A DNA stretch of 64,000 nt from positions 248,001 to 312,000 of IMG/VR virus record IMGVR_UViG_3300025121_000282. The stretch is one strand, 5' to 3'. The notes under the pieces are model-generated. The model was not told where the DNA came from and searched no databases. It worked only from the letters and a program-made list of their open reading frames with translations. The position numbers and the translations under genes are program-made. This stretch comes from a virus. This document shows positions 18,510 through 27,314 of this stretch, piece by piece (the first letter of the stretch is position 1; each line of letters opens with the position of its first letter).

Positions 18510-18869
18510 TTAGACAAGCTTCGGGTAAAGCTGGAAAACTGAGTTCTCAATCCGCTCAACAGCGGCAGTTACAGTTTCCGCAGGCTCGTCCTCAAGGGGC
18601 TCAACCGCGTTGGCAACATCAGCAATCGTGGCCTTGAGAGTGTCCATAGCAGCTGTGGTGTTCACACCATACTCAGCCGCATTTTCAAAAATTTCGGCAA
18701 CATTCGCCATGTGGGCCACAACAGCGGCTACTCGGGCCTTAGCCTCAGTATGCGCAGCCGTCTTGTTGTTACCCTCAGGCTTATCCTCGGTTGCACTGCG
18801 ACGAGCGGCAAGGCGAGCGGCAATGGCACTTTCGAGAGTAGCTACAGCAGAGGCGATCTTAGTTTCCAT
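18510..18869 (-). CDS. Small Ala-rich protein between sheath and tube
   Basis: 119 residues, starting METKIASAVATLESAIAARLAARR. This ATG has a strong ribosome site (GGAGAAAATAAAG before it); a longer version starting at 18923 lacks one. The protein is almost wholly alpha-helical and about one quarter Ala, with regular heptads, so probably a coiled-coil bundle. No known family recognised. Position between sheath and tube genes suggests a tail assembly or structural accessory protein. Confidence 0.7.
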   Translation of the reverse strand: METKIASAVATLESAIAARLAARRSATEDKPEGNNKTAAHTEAKARVAAVVAHMANVAEIFENAAEYGVNTTAAMDTLKATIADVANAVEPLEDEPAETVTAAVERIENSVFQLYPKLV

Positions 18870-18935
18870 CTTTATTTTCTCCGTTACAACGTACTGACAG
18901 TGTTCAGTTGAATCTGTTAACAAAAAGATTATTGA

Positions 18936-21900
18936 TTACAGCTTCACTCTTAAAGTAAAGGTTGTAACAATCCACAAGACCGGGAGTATGGTTTGGTATG
19001 CAGCTGAGACTTCCCAAATGGTAGGGTCATTGTCGTTAGGCTTAATTTTCACCTTGTCGTAGGCCCCAATGATTTGAACCCCAACTTCTTGGCCCAAATA
19101 ATCTTTTACAGTCTTCTCGGCATCTCCAACTAGAGAGCCTACATTTTTCTGCCCGATGTACTTGTTCAACGCGGTGCGGACGCCTCGCTGAATTCGGTGT
19201 TTAACCTGAATCACAGACGGAGTTCTGGTCAACACCGAGGACATATCGGTAGTAACCGAATGGCGTACTTCTATTCTGGAGCCTACAGTATGGACCAGGG
19301 TGATACCAGCGCTGGCCACCTGATTCATTGTAACTTCATCCATCGTGCGCATCATCTTCTTGAAGCCAACTATGGGCTTAGAAGTGAAATCTGTAGCCTC
19401 ATCGTAAGACAGGCTTACAAACCTGCCAGCATAAGCAGCAGCAACGATGGGTCCATCCACCAAAACGGTTGTAGTTCTACCTAACTCATCCACTAAGTCC
19501 ATGGACGCAGTATCAGGGTAAACTACCTGAACCAGTTCGTTTCCTATAGCTCGGGCTCTCAATTGAGCCGCTGTAGGAGTGGTTCCGGACGGGAAACCAA
19601 CAATACCTGTACGTTCTTTTCGGTTACGAATGCTGCTCATCATCTGGCAGTGTTCTCGTACCGATTGATGTACATCAGCGCTGCCCGTTAACGGGACTAC
19701 CACAGCAGGATTGGTCCCATTCGGGAGGGCTACTTTTAGGTCATTCAGTGCAGCAATGTAAACAGAGGCCGAGGCATCAGCCGCACCCGACGATTTAAAT
19801 ACCTGCTTACAAGCCACTGCCGAGGCCCCATTTCGAATAGCAAGCCAAGCTGCTAGCGACAACCTATTGGCTGGGTTTACCGGCCCGTACTCACGAACTA
19901 CGTCATTCATGTCCGTGAAAATTTTTGGGGTTATGTCAGTTTTGGTGTAAGACCAATCGACGTAGTAACTGTCACCAATCGCGGGCTCGGCCTCTCCACT
20001 AGAACGGTCGAAGGTTTCAACCTTTGCACTGTCTCCAACGGCCACACTCAAAGTATTGGCCACTACTACGCTCAACCCTGGGATGGAATATGTCGGGGTG
20101 TTAGCACTGGCTGTATGCGTTCTGGTTACAGTGAGTCGGAAAGAGGAGTCCTCATCGTAATCAGCTTCAGATGGCAAAACCGTAAACCGTAAGCCAGTCA
20201 CGCTATCGGTGTAAGTTACACCAACAAAGCCATCCGAACCAGTCCCATCGTCACTAAGAACAGAGTCATCAGCAGACCCAGTACCACTAGCCTGATTGCT
20301 GTAAACGTAAAAACCTTGCTGGGAACCTTGACCTGAATCAGTATCACCTGCTGAAACACCAAGAACTTCCCACGCGTTCAACACCTGGGCGTCGTCCTCT
20401 GCCGATGCAAACGTGACCGCTGTTGAAGTGCCAGAGCTTCTGGTTCTGATTCTAAGGAAGGTTCCGCTGGCCCCCTCAGTGGGGTCCGTGACCGTGTCTG
20501 CTACAAAATTTGACCGGAAAGTGTTAGCAACAGGTGCAGTGAAGTTTCCGCCATCGTGTGCGTTTAGCACAGTTGCTAAATCAATTGCCGAAACCATGGT
20601 CGAGTTTGCAACTACTGCTGCCGTGAAGCCCAACAGCCCATTGGCTACAACGTTTGCTCCAATGGTAATGTTTGACGTGTCTCCTTCCGAGGGGGAGAGC
20701 AACATCAATCGGTCACCACCAGCCTGCCAGTCGGAAATGTATGCCACATCAGGCACTTCGCCTGCGCCGTACACGGCAACAAGGGTGGCATCCACGCTGG
20801 TAACAGCATTAATTGCCACAGCAACAGCTGCAGTAGTGATAGCCCCACCATCAGGCAGTGTAACTACAATGTCTACACCATCTACGCTAAACGAGAAATC
20901 GGTGTCAGCTGCTATCGCGTATGGACCAGCAACAGACCCACGTTGCCAAGCCGGCATTGTGGTGGCTCTAGAAACACCATATACCTTGGTACCCATAACC
21001 AAACCAAGGTCGGTTACATCAAGCTGGTCTCCCGAGACCGCTGTACCTATCACTTCTATGTATTTAGAAGTAGTAGACATGTCACCAATGGCAGTGTCAA
21101 CCCCTGCCTCATCCTCAAGAACCCCGGGAGCAGCCGAACCCTTGATAACGAGGTGACCATATCCAGCCTGATTCGCGTCAACTCTAAATGTGGCGCAATC
21201 AGCTAGTTGGGCATTTATCTTAACGACAATGTCGGCAATTGTATCGTCTGCTTCTATGGCAGCAGTTTCTATGCTCGTTCCATCAATGTCAAAAGCTACC
21301 TTTTTTCCAAGCCAAGCTGCTTGGTATGCTCCGTTTACATACCCACCTACTAAGTGAGCCTTGACTATAGAGGTGGCCAGTTCAATTGGAGCAACTGCCG
21401 TGTTGGACGGAACCGGACGGAACTGGTCGCTAAACCCAACTCTCAAGTCATACGATTCGGAATTGCCAACTACATACTGTGCGGGTTCTTTCAAGTAATT
21501 CTTGAAAACTACAGTAACTATCTCATCAAGAGAAGTTCCGCCGTAGTGGATGGCATCGGGCTGGCTTTCAGAACCAGACGGCCAAGCCACCGAAACCGCA
21601 GGGGCGTTTCCAGCCAACCCAGGTTTTGAAAATCTTACCTGTCGTAGTATAGTACTATTTTGACCTGTAACAGTGTAGGTTCCCGTTCCAGAACCGCCTG
21701 CAGCCACAACGGCTAAGTTGTAAGCAGACGTGTCATACGCATCTGCAAGTCTGTTGTACCAAAAGGTTGCGTATGCCTTATGATCAGGAGGGATAGGACT
21801 GGACAGAGTAACTTTTCTACTTGATGACTCTACTTTAGAAACAGTTATTGCTGGTCTATTCAGGGCATCCCTAACATCAACACCGTGATACACACTCACT

Positions 21901-23309
21901 AAGTCAGGTCGGTCGTTAGGCAAATCTCTTCGACTATTTGTTATATCCTGAAACACCGAACTGCCAAGTGGGGTGTCATACCCATTTCCGGTAGTGGGAG
22001 CAATGGGCAGGATGAACTCTTTCCGAGACGAGCCAGACCGAGTGCACTCGGTCAAATACAGTCTATTGTCAATTAACGTGGGACTTATTTGGGTAGTGTC
22101 TAAGTATTCAGACCCACTTGTGTGGGTGTTTGACACCACTCTGTATGCTGCACCCCAGAGAATCTTGGAATTCTCAGAGTCTAGTACAAATGATGTATCT
22201 TGAGTGTAGTCCGAAGACCCCTCTGTGTTACCAATTCTGTCGATGCTTACAATGCCCGCATCAGGAAGGGTGTCGCCAGTATCTTGCCAATTTGAGAAAT
22301 AGTGGGTAACTGTTACAACAGTCCCGGCTTTTGGCGGAAGAGACACAGTTACTAAACCATTGGCCCCATCAACTTCACTAACAATAACCTCGTCGTCATC
22401 GACAGTGACCGTTACATGGGAGGGGTCAGTAGTAGTGATGGCGCCGTCTCTTCCGTCAACGATGGGGAAGTGAGCAACCTTGAATACACAGTTTCTACCA
22501 CTGGTCGAGGTGGCATTCCAGCCAAGAATAGCATTTGCAGTACCTGCCCCAACAGCGACTTCCTGGTCTGCAGTAAGTCTCAGCACCGTTGAACCATTGG
22601 GACGTACATCAGTTGATGTCGTAAGTCCTACCGGGCCCACTGTATCAATATCGGTCTTGATTTGGGCTGCTGTTCTACCTAAACCGGCTGTCAGAGGTAT
22701 TGTTGAAGAGACTCCATCTACGATTAAAATTAAGGAATCGTTGGTGTCCGCAACCACATCAAAGGTCTCAGCACTGGACTCAAGTACAGCTGACCCTAAG
22801 GTCACCTGAGAGCTTAGGGTTTCGGTTATTTGTGTGTCAGACCTGCGGTAGAAGTACGTGACCTTTGTTACGGTGTCTACGTCGGGACCCACAGACAGAG
22901 TTATGTACCCATTGGCACCGTCAACCTCGGTAACTACGACGGCTTCGTCATTCACAACCACGGACACGTGTGCAGGGTTGGAAGACGATGAACCGCTACC
23001 AGACCCAGTGACTATAGGGTACTTCTGTACCCGAAATTTCACTATAGTGCCGTCTGCTTCCCCATAGACGGGGTTGTCGGTGTCGTTGTTTGTTAAAAAT
23101 CTTGACGAAACATTCTCGGAATAAACTGCCGTGTCAACCGTGGCAGAAGACCCGCGTATTACCTCGAAAGATTTTCGCTGTAATGTTTCGGACCCAGTAC
23201 CGATGAAAATAGGAACCCTAGCCGAAGCGGCTACAACAGGCTGGGGCTCTTCAACGTTTGTTCTGGAATAGTTACCAGGAGGGGAATAACCTTCAAAGGG
23301 CCCGGCCAT
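18936..23309 (-). CDS. Tail sheath protein, exceptionally long
   Basis: 1457 residues, two to three times the usual sheath length. The C-terminus shows the sheath signature: 'AAYAGRFVSLSYDEATDFTSKPIVGFK', then a helix rich in 'QVKHRIQRGVRTALNKYIGQ', and a final beta strand (ILPVLWIVTTFTLRVKL). The N-terminus (GYSPPGNYSRTNVEEPQP) is also sheath-like. Between them lie inserted beta domains, including two related Ig-like modules at about 90-155 and 275-340 (both containing 'EVDGANG'). Such insertions project from the sheath surface and could bind cells. The start has a GAGAGG ribosome site and a promoter-like sequence just upstream. In the family this protein contracts to drive the tube into the host. 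Confidence 0.9.
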   Translation of the reverse strand: MAGPFEGYSPPGNYSRTNVEEPQPVVAASARVPIFIGTGSETLQRKSFEVIRGSSATVDTAVYSENVSSRFLTNNDTDNPVYGEADGTIVKFRVQKYPIVTGSGSGSSSSNPAHVSVVVNDEAVVVTEVDGANGYITLSVGPDVDTVTKVTYFYRRSDTQITETLSSQVTLGSAVLESSAETFDVVADTNDSLILIVDGVSSTIPLTAGLGRTAAQIKTDIDTVGPVGLTTSTDVRPNGSTVLRLTADQEVAVGAGTANAILGWNATSTSGRNCVFKVAHFPIVDGRDGAITTTDPSHVTVTVDDDEVIVSEVDGANGLVTVSLPPKAGTVVTVTHYFSNWQDTGDTLPDAGIVSIDRIGNTEGSSDYTQDTSFVLDSENSKILWGAAYRVVSNTHTSGSEYLDTTQISPTLIDNRLYLTECTRSGSSRKEFILPIAPTTGNGYDTPLGSSVFQDITNSRRDLPNDRPDLVSVYHGVDVRDALNRPAITVSKVESSSRKVTLSSPIPPDHKAYATFWYNRLADAYDTSAYNLAVVAAGGSGTGTYTVTGQNSTILRQVRFSKPGLAGNAPAVSVAWPSGSESQPDAIHYGGTSLDEIVTVVFKNYLKEPAQYVVGNSESYDLRVGFSDQFRPVPSNTAVAPIELATSIVKAHLVGGYVNGAYQAAWLGKKVAFDIDGTSIETAAIEADDTIADIVVKINAQLADCATFRVDANQAGYGHLVIKGSAAPGVLEDEAGVDTAIGDMSTTSKYIEVIGTAVSGDQLDVTDLGLVMGTKVYGVSRATTMPAWQRGSVAGPYAIAADTDFSFSVDGVDIVVTLPDGGAITTAAVAVAINAVTSVDATLVAVYGAGEVPDVAYISDWQAGGDRLMLLSPSEGDTSNITIGANVVANGLLGFTAAVVANSTMVSAIDLATVLNAHDGGNFTAPVANTFRSNFVADTVTDPTEGASGTFLRIRTRSSGTSTAVTFASAEDDAQVLNAWEVLGVSAGDTDSGQGSQQGFYVYSNQASGTGSADDSVLSDDGTGSDGFVGVTYTDSVTGLRFTVLPSEADYDEDSSFRLTVTRTHTASANTPTYSIPGLSVVVANTLSVAVGDSAKVETFDRSSGEAEPAIGDSYYVDWSYTKTDITPKIFTDMNDVVREYGPVNPANRLSLAAWLAIRNGASAVACKQVFKSSGAADASASVYIAALNDLKVALPNGTNPAVVVPLTGSADVHQSVREHCQMMSSIRNRKERTGIVGFPSGTTPTAAQLRARAIGNELVQVVYPDTASMDLVDELGRTTTVLVDGPIVAAAYAGRFVSLSYDEATDFTSKPIVGFKKMMRTMDEVTMNQVASAGITLVHTVGSRIEVRHSVTTDMSSVLTRTPSVIQVKHRIQRGVRTALNKYIGQKNVGSLVGDAEKTVKDYLGQEVGVQIIGAYDKVKIKPNDNDPTIWEVSAAYQTILPVLWIVTTFTLRVKL

Positions 23310-23323
23310 GTTTACCTCTCAAA

Positions 23324-23352
23324 CTTATATGGGGTTCCACACAAGTGTTCAA
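23324..23352 (-). promoter_or_regulatory. Candidate sigma70-type promoter for the sheath operon
   Basis: Minus-strand TTGAAC, 17 bases, TATAAG, ending about 15 bases before the sheath start codon. It sits in the divergent gap between the sheath gene and a plus-strand island, where a promoter is needed. Score judged by eye only. Confidence 0.45.
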
Positions 23353-23427
23353 GCCTATTTACATCACCAAACATAATTTAAGGATTAACGTAACACACCG
23401 CACCAATGAAGAGGTGTATTGTTATAC

Positions 23428-23787
23428 ATGGCAAGACAAGACCAAACAATGTCGCAAAATAAGTTGCTCAACAAAGTGCTTGAATTGATACCCGAGACGG
23501 ACTTAATAGAGGCTATAGAGGTTTTGCAGCTTAGGTTGTATGGAATACAAAAAGAACACTCAAGCCAGCCACCTAAGCCCAAATCTGACATTGGGGATGA
23601 GCAAATAAAGACATTGTTGTTAGACTTTAGCAACAAAGTCAACTCATGTACTAACTGGCAAATAAAAATTAAGGCTACAGCGTTTTTAGATGGTGTTCAA
23701 AGTTTCTACGACAGGAAGAATTACCTGACTGATAAACAGGTAGCAGCCGTTGCAAGTTACACCAAAAGCTTAGACCAACACAACTAA
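23428..23787 (+). CDS. Hypothetical helical protein, first gene of plus-strand island
   Basis: 119 residues (MARQDQTMSQNKLLNKVLEL). The ATG at 23428 is preceded by GAGGTG 11 bases upstream; an in-frame TTG at 23419 is too close to that site. Mostly alpha-helical with charged surface, no membrane segment, no recognised domain. Followed after 10 bases by the FmdB-like gene, so probably the same transcript. Function unknown. Confidence 0.65.
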   Translation: MARQDQTMSQNKLLNKVLELIPETDLIEAIEVLQLRLYGIQKEHSSQPPKPKSDIGDEQIKTLLLDFSNKVNSCTNWQIKIKATAFLDGVQSFYDRKNYLTDKQVAAVASYTKSLDQHN

Positions 23788-23797
23788 AGCAGGTCAA

Positions 23798-23998
23798 ATG
23801 CCACTGTACGAATACCGATGTACCAAGTGCGAACACGAATTTGAACAAACAAACAAAATGGATAGTCCGAACCCGCCATGTCCAAAACAAAATGAGGGTA
23901 CTCAGTGTGGTTGTGATACTGTAAAACTGGTATCTAAATCGAGCTTTTACTTGAAGGGTGGTGGGTGGTACAATGACGGTTATGGCAAGTCAAATTAA
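23798..23998 (+). CDS. FmdB-family zinc-ribbon protein
   Basis: 66 residues beginning MPLYEYRCTKCEHEFEQ, the signature of the FmdB regulatory-protein zinc ribbon: Cys8-x2-Cys11 and a second Cys set at 28, 37 and 39. The C-terminal 'SSFYLKGGGWYNDGYGK' is also typical. Such small zinc ribbons are common in bacteria and phages; the molecular role is not settled. A second FmdB-like gene lies at 25678-26091 on the other strand. The ribosome site is weak (AAGCAGG). Confidence 0.85.
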   Translation: MPLYEYRCTKCEHEFEQTNKMDSPNPPCPKQNEGTQCGCDTVKLVSKSSFYLKGGGWYNDGYGKSN

Positions 23999-24170
23999 AT
24001 TTCGCAAATGCAGGTTCACTGAGTGGACTAGGTCCATACTACCTTTGATGGAAGCTCGTCAGCTTCTAGCGGGTGAGTGGTATGTTTATAATTTTAAGTC
24101 CAGCGAGTGCCAGGGGGTTATCTCAGAAGATGCGGTTATAGACTACAAACCTATAAAAATAATACATTAA
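23973..24170 (+). CDS. Small hypothetical protein overlapping FmdB gene
   Basis: 65 residues, starting MTVMASQIKFRK, in the +1-related frame overlapping the last 26 bases of the FmdB-like gene. A GGTGGGTGG purine stretch precedes the ATG. The sequence is soluble, with a plausible beta region (GEWYVYNFKSSECQGV). No family recognised; the overlap arrangement and continuous strand support it as real. Confidence 0.5.
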   Translation: MTVMASQIKFRKCRFTEWTRSILPLMEARQLLAGEWYVYNFKSSECQGVISEDAVIDYKPIKIIH

Positions 24171-24197
24171 GCCCTAAAAACAAGTGTAGGAAAACAA

Positions 24198-25019
24198 GTG
24201 GCAGTTATAATAGCAGATGGGCTAGAGTTCGATGGGATAGCTGTAAGCGGGGTCGGGTCTGCTATTTCAATTACCAATGTTGGTATTTGTTTAGACATCG
24301 GTACTGTCACCCCTGCTTCTCTAAAGTGCAATGTAGTACTAATAACCCATGGTCACATTGACCACATGTCAGGTCTCGTTTTGCATGCCAACATTCGGGC
24401 CATGCAGGGCAATAAGACAACCACTTACGTAGTGCCACCGTGGCTCGAACCCCAGGTCCATAGCTTGTTCAGTATTTGGGCAAAACTACAAGAAGAAAAC
24501 AGCGGTCCAAATGTGACAGTTATCGCACTTGAAGCTGGTAAGTCGGTCACGTTAAATCGACACAAAATAACAGCGTTTGCTACAAACCATAGAATTCCCA
24601 GTCAGGGTTACTTAATTTCTGAAGAAAGAAAGAAACTAAAGAAAGAGTTTGCTTATTTACCCGGAGACGAAATAGGCAGGATTAGCCGGTCCGGGGTTGA
24701 AGTTATAGACATCATAGAGCACAAGAGAATAGCTTATACAGGGGACACTAGGGCCAGCATATTTGACACTAATTCTGAAGCTGTAAATGCCGATGTCCTG
24801 ATCACTGAATCCACGTTCTTAGGGGACTTGACCAACGAGTTTGTAGAAGAGCGGGGACACACCCACGTGCGTCAAATAGCCGAAAGGTCCCATCTGTTTC
24901 ACAACAAAGCAGTAATACTGGTACACTTTTCGGCTAGGTATGACAACAAAATGATTGCAGAAGAAGTTGCCAAACTGGCAAAAATCTTCCCAGTTCCACT
25001 GCACTTTTTGCCAGTTTAG
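24198..25019 (+). CDS. RNase Z-like metallo-beta-lactamase-fold hydrolase
   Basis: 273 residues, GTG start at 24198 with AGGAAA eight bases upstream. Contains the metallo-beta-lactamase metal motif HGHIDH (51-56), His131, the YTGDT motif (Asp183) and the RNase Z-type tail motifs ESTF (204-207), GHTH (His221) and 'VHFSARY' (His243). Together these match the tRNase Z branch, which cuts tRNA precursors 3' of the discriminator base with two zinc ions. All expected ligands are visible. The phage tRNA in this window lacks an encoded CCA, so it would need 3' processing; the link is inference. The gene ends with TAG. Confidence 0.85.
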   Translation: MAVIIADGLEFDGIAVSGVGSAISITNVGICLDIGTVTPASLKCNVVLITHGHIDHMSGLVLHANIRAMQGNKTTTYVVPPWLEPQVHSLFSIWAKLQEENSGPNVTVIALEAGKSVTLNRHKITAFATNHRIPSQGYLISEERKKLKKEFAYLPGDEIGRISRSGVEVIDIIEHKRIAYTGDTRASIFDTNSEAVNADVLITESTFLGDLTNEFVEERGHTHVRQIAERSHLFHNKAVILVHFSARYDNKMIAEEVAKLAKIFPVPLHFLPV

Positions 25020-25150
25020 GCTTTGAAACCCAAGTTTTGTCATTATGTAACTGTCCATCTACTCCGTTACTTACACAATGGCGTGTTGTATGTCAATTGA
25101 CTAATTGAGCCTATGTGTGAAAAGTAGCCTGACTACATAAGAGAGTAAAA

Positions 25151-25681
25151 ATGAGAACACTTACAATAGAGCAGATAAGAGATATTGCCATACGCGCCCA
25201 CGGGACCCAAAAATACGGAGAAGACCCGTACTCAGTTCATCTGGACGCGGTAGTCTCTATGCTTGGCGAATTCGGCTTTGATTCATTTGAAGATAAAGCC
25301 GTTGGACTGCTACACGACACCGTAGAGGACACTGATCTCACCTCAGAAAAACTAATTAGGATCGGAGTCCCTATTGTTGTGGTGGATGGTGTTCTTTTTT
25401 GTACTGATGAGCCCGGGGTTAACCGCAAAACCAGAAAGCGCCTCACATATGCCAGAATTAAAAGTGTTATAGCTGCCTGCAGTGCATACGATTCAGTGTC
25501 TACAACAATAGGGGTTAGAGTTAAGTTGGCTGACAGGCTTGTAAATATTAAAAAATGTATGAAAGACAATCCGAAGCTTTTAGAAATGTACGTGTCTGAG
25601 CATCACGATTTTTGTAACACATACTACATGCCGGGTACAAACTACGCGATGTGGGAGCACTGCTCGAAGGTGTTTGACTAA
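25151..25681 (+). CDS. MESH1/SpoT-like HD phosphohydrolase
   Basis: 176 residues. HD-domain motifs in RelA/SpoT order: His17-Gly-Thr, His30, His55-Asp56 with Glu59-Asp60 (LLHDTVEDTDLT), and 'VKLADRLVN' near 123. These match the (p)ppGpp hydrolase domain of SpoT and the stand-alone MESH1 enzymes. No synthetase, TGS or ACT domain follows, so it is hydrolase-only. Likely role: removal of (p)ppGpp or a related 3'-phosphorylated nucleotide from the infected cell. A different nucleotide substrate cannot be excluded. It is last in the plus-strand island; its stop overlaps the stop of the convergent gene. Confidence 0.85.
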   Translation: MRTLTIEQIRDIAIRAHGTQKYGEDPYSVHLDAVVSMLGEFGFDSFEDKAVGLLHDTVEDTDLTSEKLIRIGVPIVVVDGVLFCTDEPGVNRKTRKRLTYARIKSVIAACSAYDSVSTTIGVRVKLADRLVNIKKCMKDNPKLLEMYVSEHHDFCNTYYMPGTNYAMWEHCSKVFD

Positions 25682-26091
25682 TCTTTTTGGGCTATACTAG
25701 GGAGTGAAGTAGGCGGGGCCACACTTTCTCCAAATCTTTGATTTTGTACGTGTGTTACAGCTTGGCTATAGTGTATTGGCACGTACTTTCCATCGGAAGT
25801 TCTGGCTACATTTGTAGCTTTTTCCTTTGAAATTACGTTCATCATGTCTGAGCGTCTGTGCTCCACACTAATCCATCTTTTTTCGGCGTCAGCCCCGACT
25901 ACCTTGTCTACATCCTGAAAATCGCTAGCTACAAACCCCGGTGCATTGAACTGAGCTTCAGGGGCAGATAGTGTCCTTCTGGCCTCCTTCTTACATTCAG
26001 TGCATTTCGTAGGGTCGTCTTTTTTGGAATTAGGCCGTAAAACTTCAAATTTTAAGTTACAATGTGCACACTTATACTCGTACAACGGCAT
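25678..26091 (-). CDS. FmdB-type zinc-ribbon protein, long form
   Basis: 137 residues beginning MPLYEYKCAHCNLKFEVL with Cys8-x2-Cys11 and CTEC at 30-33, the FmdB zinc ribbon. The remaining ~90 residues (WISVEHRRSDMMNVISKEKA) form a longer tail. Here it belongs to the minus-strand neck/tail operon, 8 bases after the stop of the preceding gene with an AAGGTGG site. Phages often carry such a protein near tail-completion genes, but a virion role is inference. Confidence 0.8.
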   Translation of the reverse strand: MPLYEYKCAHCNLKFEVLRPNSKKDDPTKCTECKKEARRTLSAPEAQFNAPGFVASDFQDVDKVVGADAEKRWISVEHRRSDMMNVISKEKATNVARTSDGKYVPIHYSQAVTHVQNQRFGESVAPPTSLPSIAQKD

Positions 26092-26099
26092 GGGCCACC

Positions 26100-27305
26100 T
26101 TAAATCATTGGCTGATGTGAATTTCGATTACTACTCGGTATGGATGGGTCATTGGTGAAGAACAACCCCAAAGACTTCATCAATTTCAATGTTGATTTTA
26201 CAGTTATTGAGTCCAGGTTAGACATCTGTGCCAGTTCCTCAGCGATGGTGTCGTCATAGTCTCTAACTACCCGTACCAACTGAGGCAGCGGAAATGACAT
26301 GTGATAGTCAGACAGCATGGTGAGACTTATAGAACCTATGATGTAAGTGTCCTCTCCACTCTCGTCGTAGGCTTCTTCAGCTTCTCCACTGAAATCCATC
26401 TCTGTTATTTCTATGCCCTCGTAACTCAATTGGTTTCTCGATGGGCCCCACAACAAAACCCCTAGATAGTCTATCAACTCTTCAAACTGGATACTGTCTC
26501 TGGTAATAATATCAATACTCATGTTCATGTTCCATTGACCGCCATAATTCAAACTGGTAGCGACTCTGCCTTCTGTTATCACTATGGCGTGCTGATCCCC
26601 GTTTTGTACCCTGTTCCCGAAGGCTATAAACACTCCAGGCAGTGCAGTAGTATTTGACGTGTTTTCTTGCCATGAGAATGGCCCCATCGCATTACCCAAG
26701 TGCACATACTCAGCCCAAATATAATCTCCCGGGGAGAAATCTCTAAGAATGGAAATCTCTCCAGTGTCATAGTCCACAGAGTACTCTGACTCTATTAGTT
26801 GGATGTTGTCATTTTGTATTATTCTTAGCGACCCCTGTAACGGTACGTGAGCCAGAGTTATGGCATTTTCGTTGCCCGTAACAAATTTTATAAGTGGTTC
26901 TCTGTTCTCGTAGTACCAGGGGGTAATTGTAAAAGTGCCCTGTTTTTCTATATGTGACCCGCTGATGTCTAAAATGTACACACCCGGGTTTGTGGGGAAA
27001 TGACCACCATTGCGGTCTATGGCGTAAAGGTCGTCCTTAATCCATTCCACGGAAGTTCCGGGCTTGTCTGGCATCTTAGAGAGCATGGAGTAGGAAAGTA
27101 CAGTACCCAAGAAATTATCTGAAGACAGTTTCAATGGGCTTGCAGAGTTGTTGGACACCACTACAGCCATTTGAGGTCGGTCTTCAAAAGCCCACTTGCC
27201 CTGAACGAACGGCACCATTTTAACAAACTTGGGGTGGTCTAGTAGGTGCCGTTTTATCTCTCTTATCAGGCGCTCTTTTACTGATGATAGCAGCTTATAA
27301 TACAT
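26100..27305 (-). CDS. Neck/tail-completion structural protein
   Basis: 401 residues, good AAGG ribosome site before the ATG. N-terminal helix (VKERLIREIKRHLLDH), then a beta-rich body with 'DYDTGEISILRDFSPGDYIWAEYVH', a pattern seen in phage neck and tail-terminator proteins. It lies in the operon between the tail-completion-type gene and the sheath. Specific role not determined. Confidence 0.65.
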   Translation of the reverse strand: MYYKLLSSVKERLIREIKRHLLDHPKFVKMVPFVQGKWAFEDRPQMAVVVSNNSASPLKLSSDNFLGTVLSYSMLSKMPDKPGTSVEWIKDDLYAIDRNGGHFPTNPGVYILDISGSHIEKQGTFTITPWYYENREPLIKFVTGNENAITLAHVPLQGSLRIIQNDNIQLIESEYSVDYDTGEISILRDFSPGDYIWAEYVHLGNAMGPFSWQENTSNTTALPGVFIAFGNRVQNGDQHAIVITEGRVATSLNYGGQWNMNMSIDIITRDSIQFEELIDYLGVLLWGPSRNQLSYEGIEITEMDFSGEAEEAYDESGEDTYIIGSISLTMLSDYHMSFPLPQLVRVVRDYDDTIAEELAQMSNLDSITVKSTLKLMKSLGLFFTNDPSIPSSNRNSHQPMI

Positions 27306-27314
27306 GGGGCATCC

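Noticed and set aside
20413-21156. Long plus-strand open frame of 247 codons inside the sheath gene
   Set aside because: It is antisense to a confident sheath gene and follows its codon periodicity; composition is a shadow of the sheath frame.
25151-25681. HD protein as DatZ of the Z pathway
   Set aside because: Motif order (HTG, HD-xx-ED, KLADRLVN) is RelA/SpoT type, not the YfbR type of DatZ.
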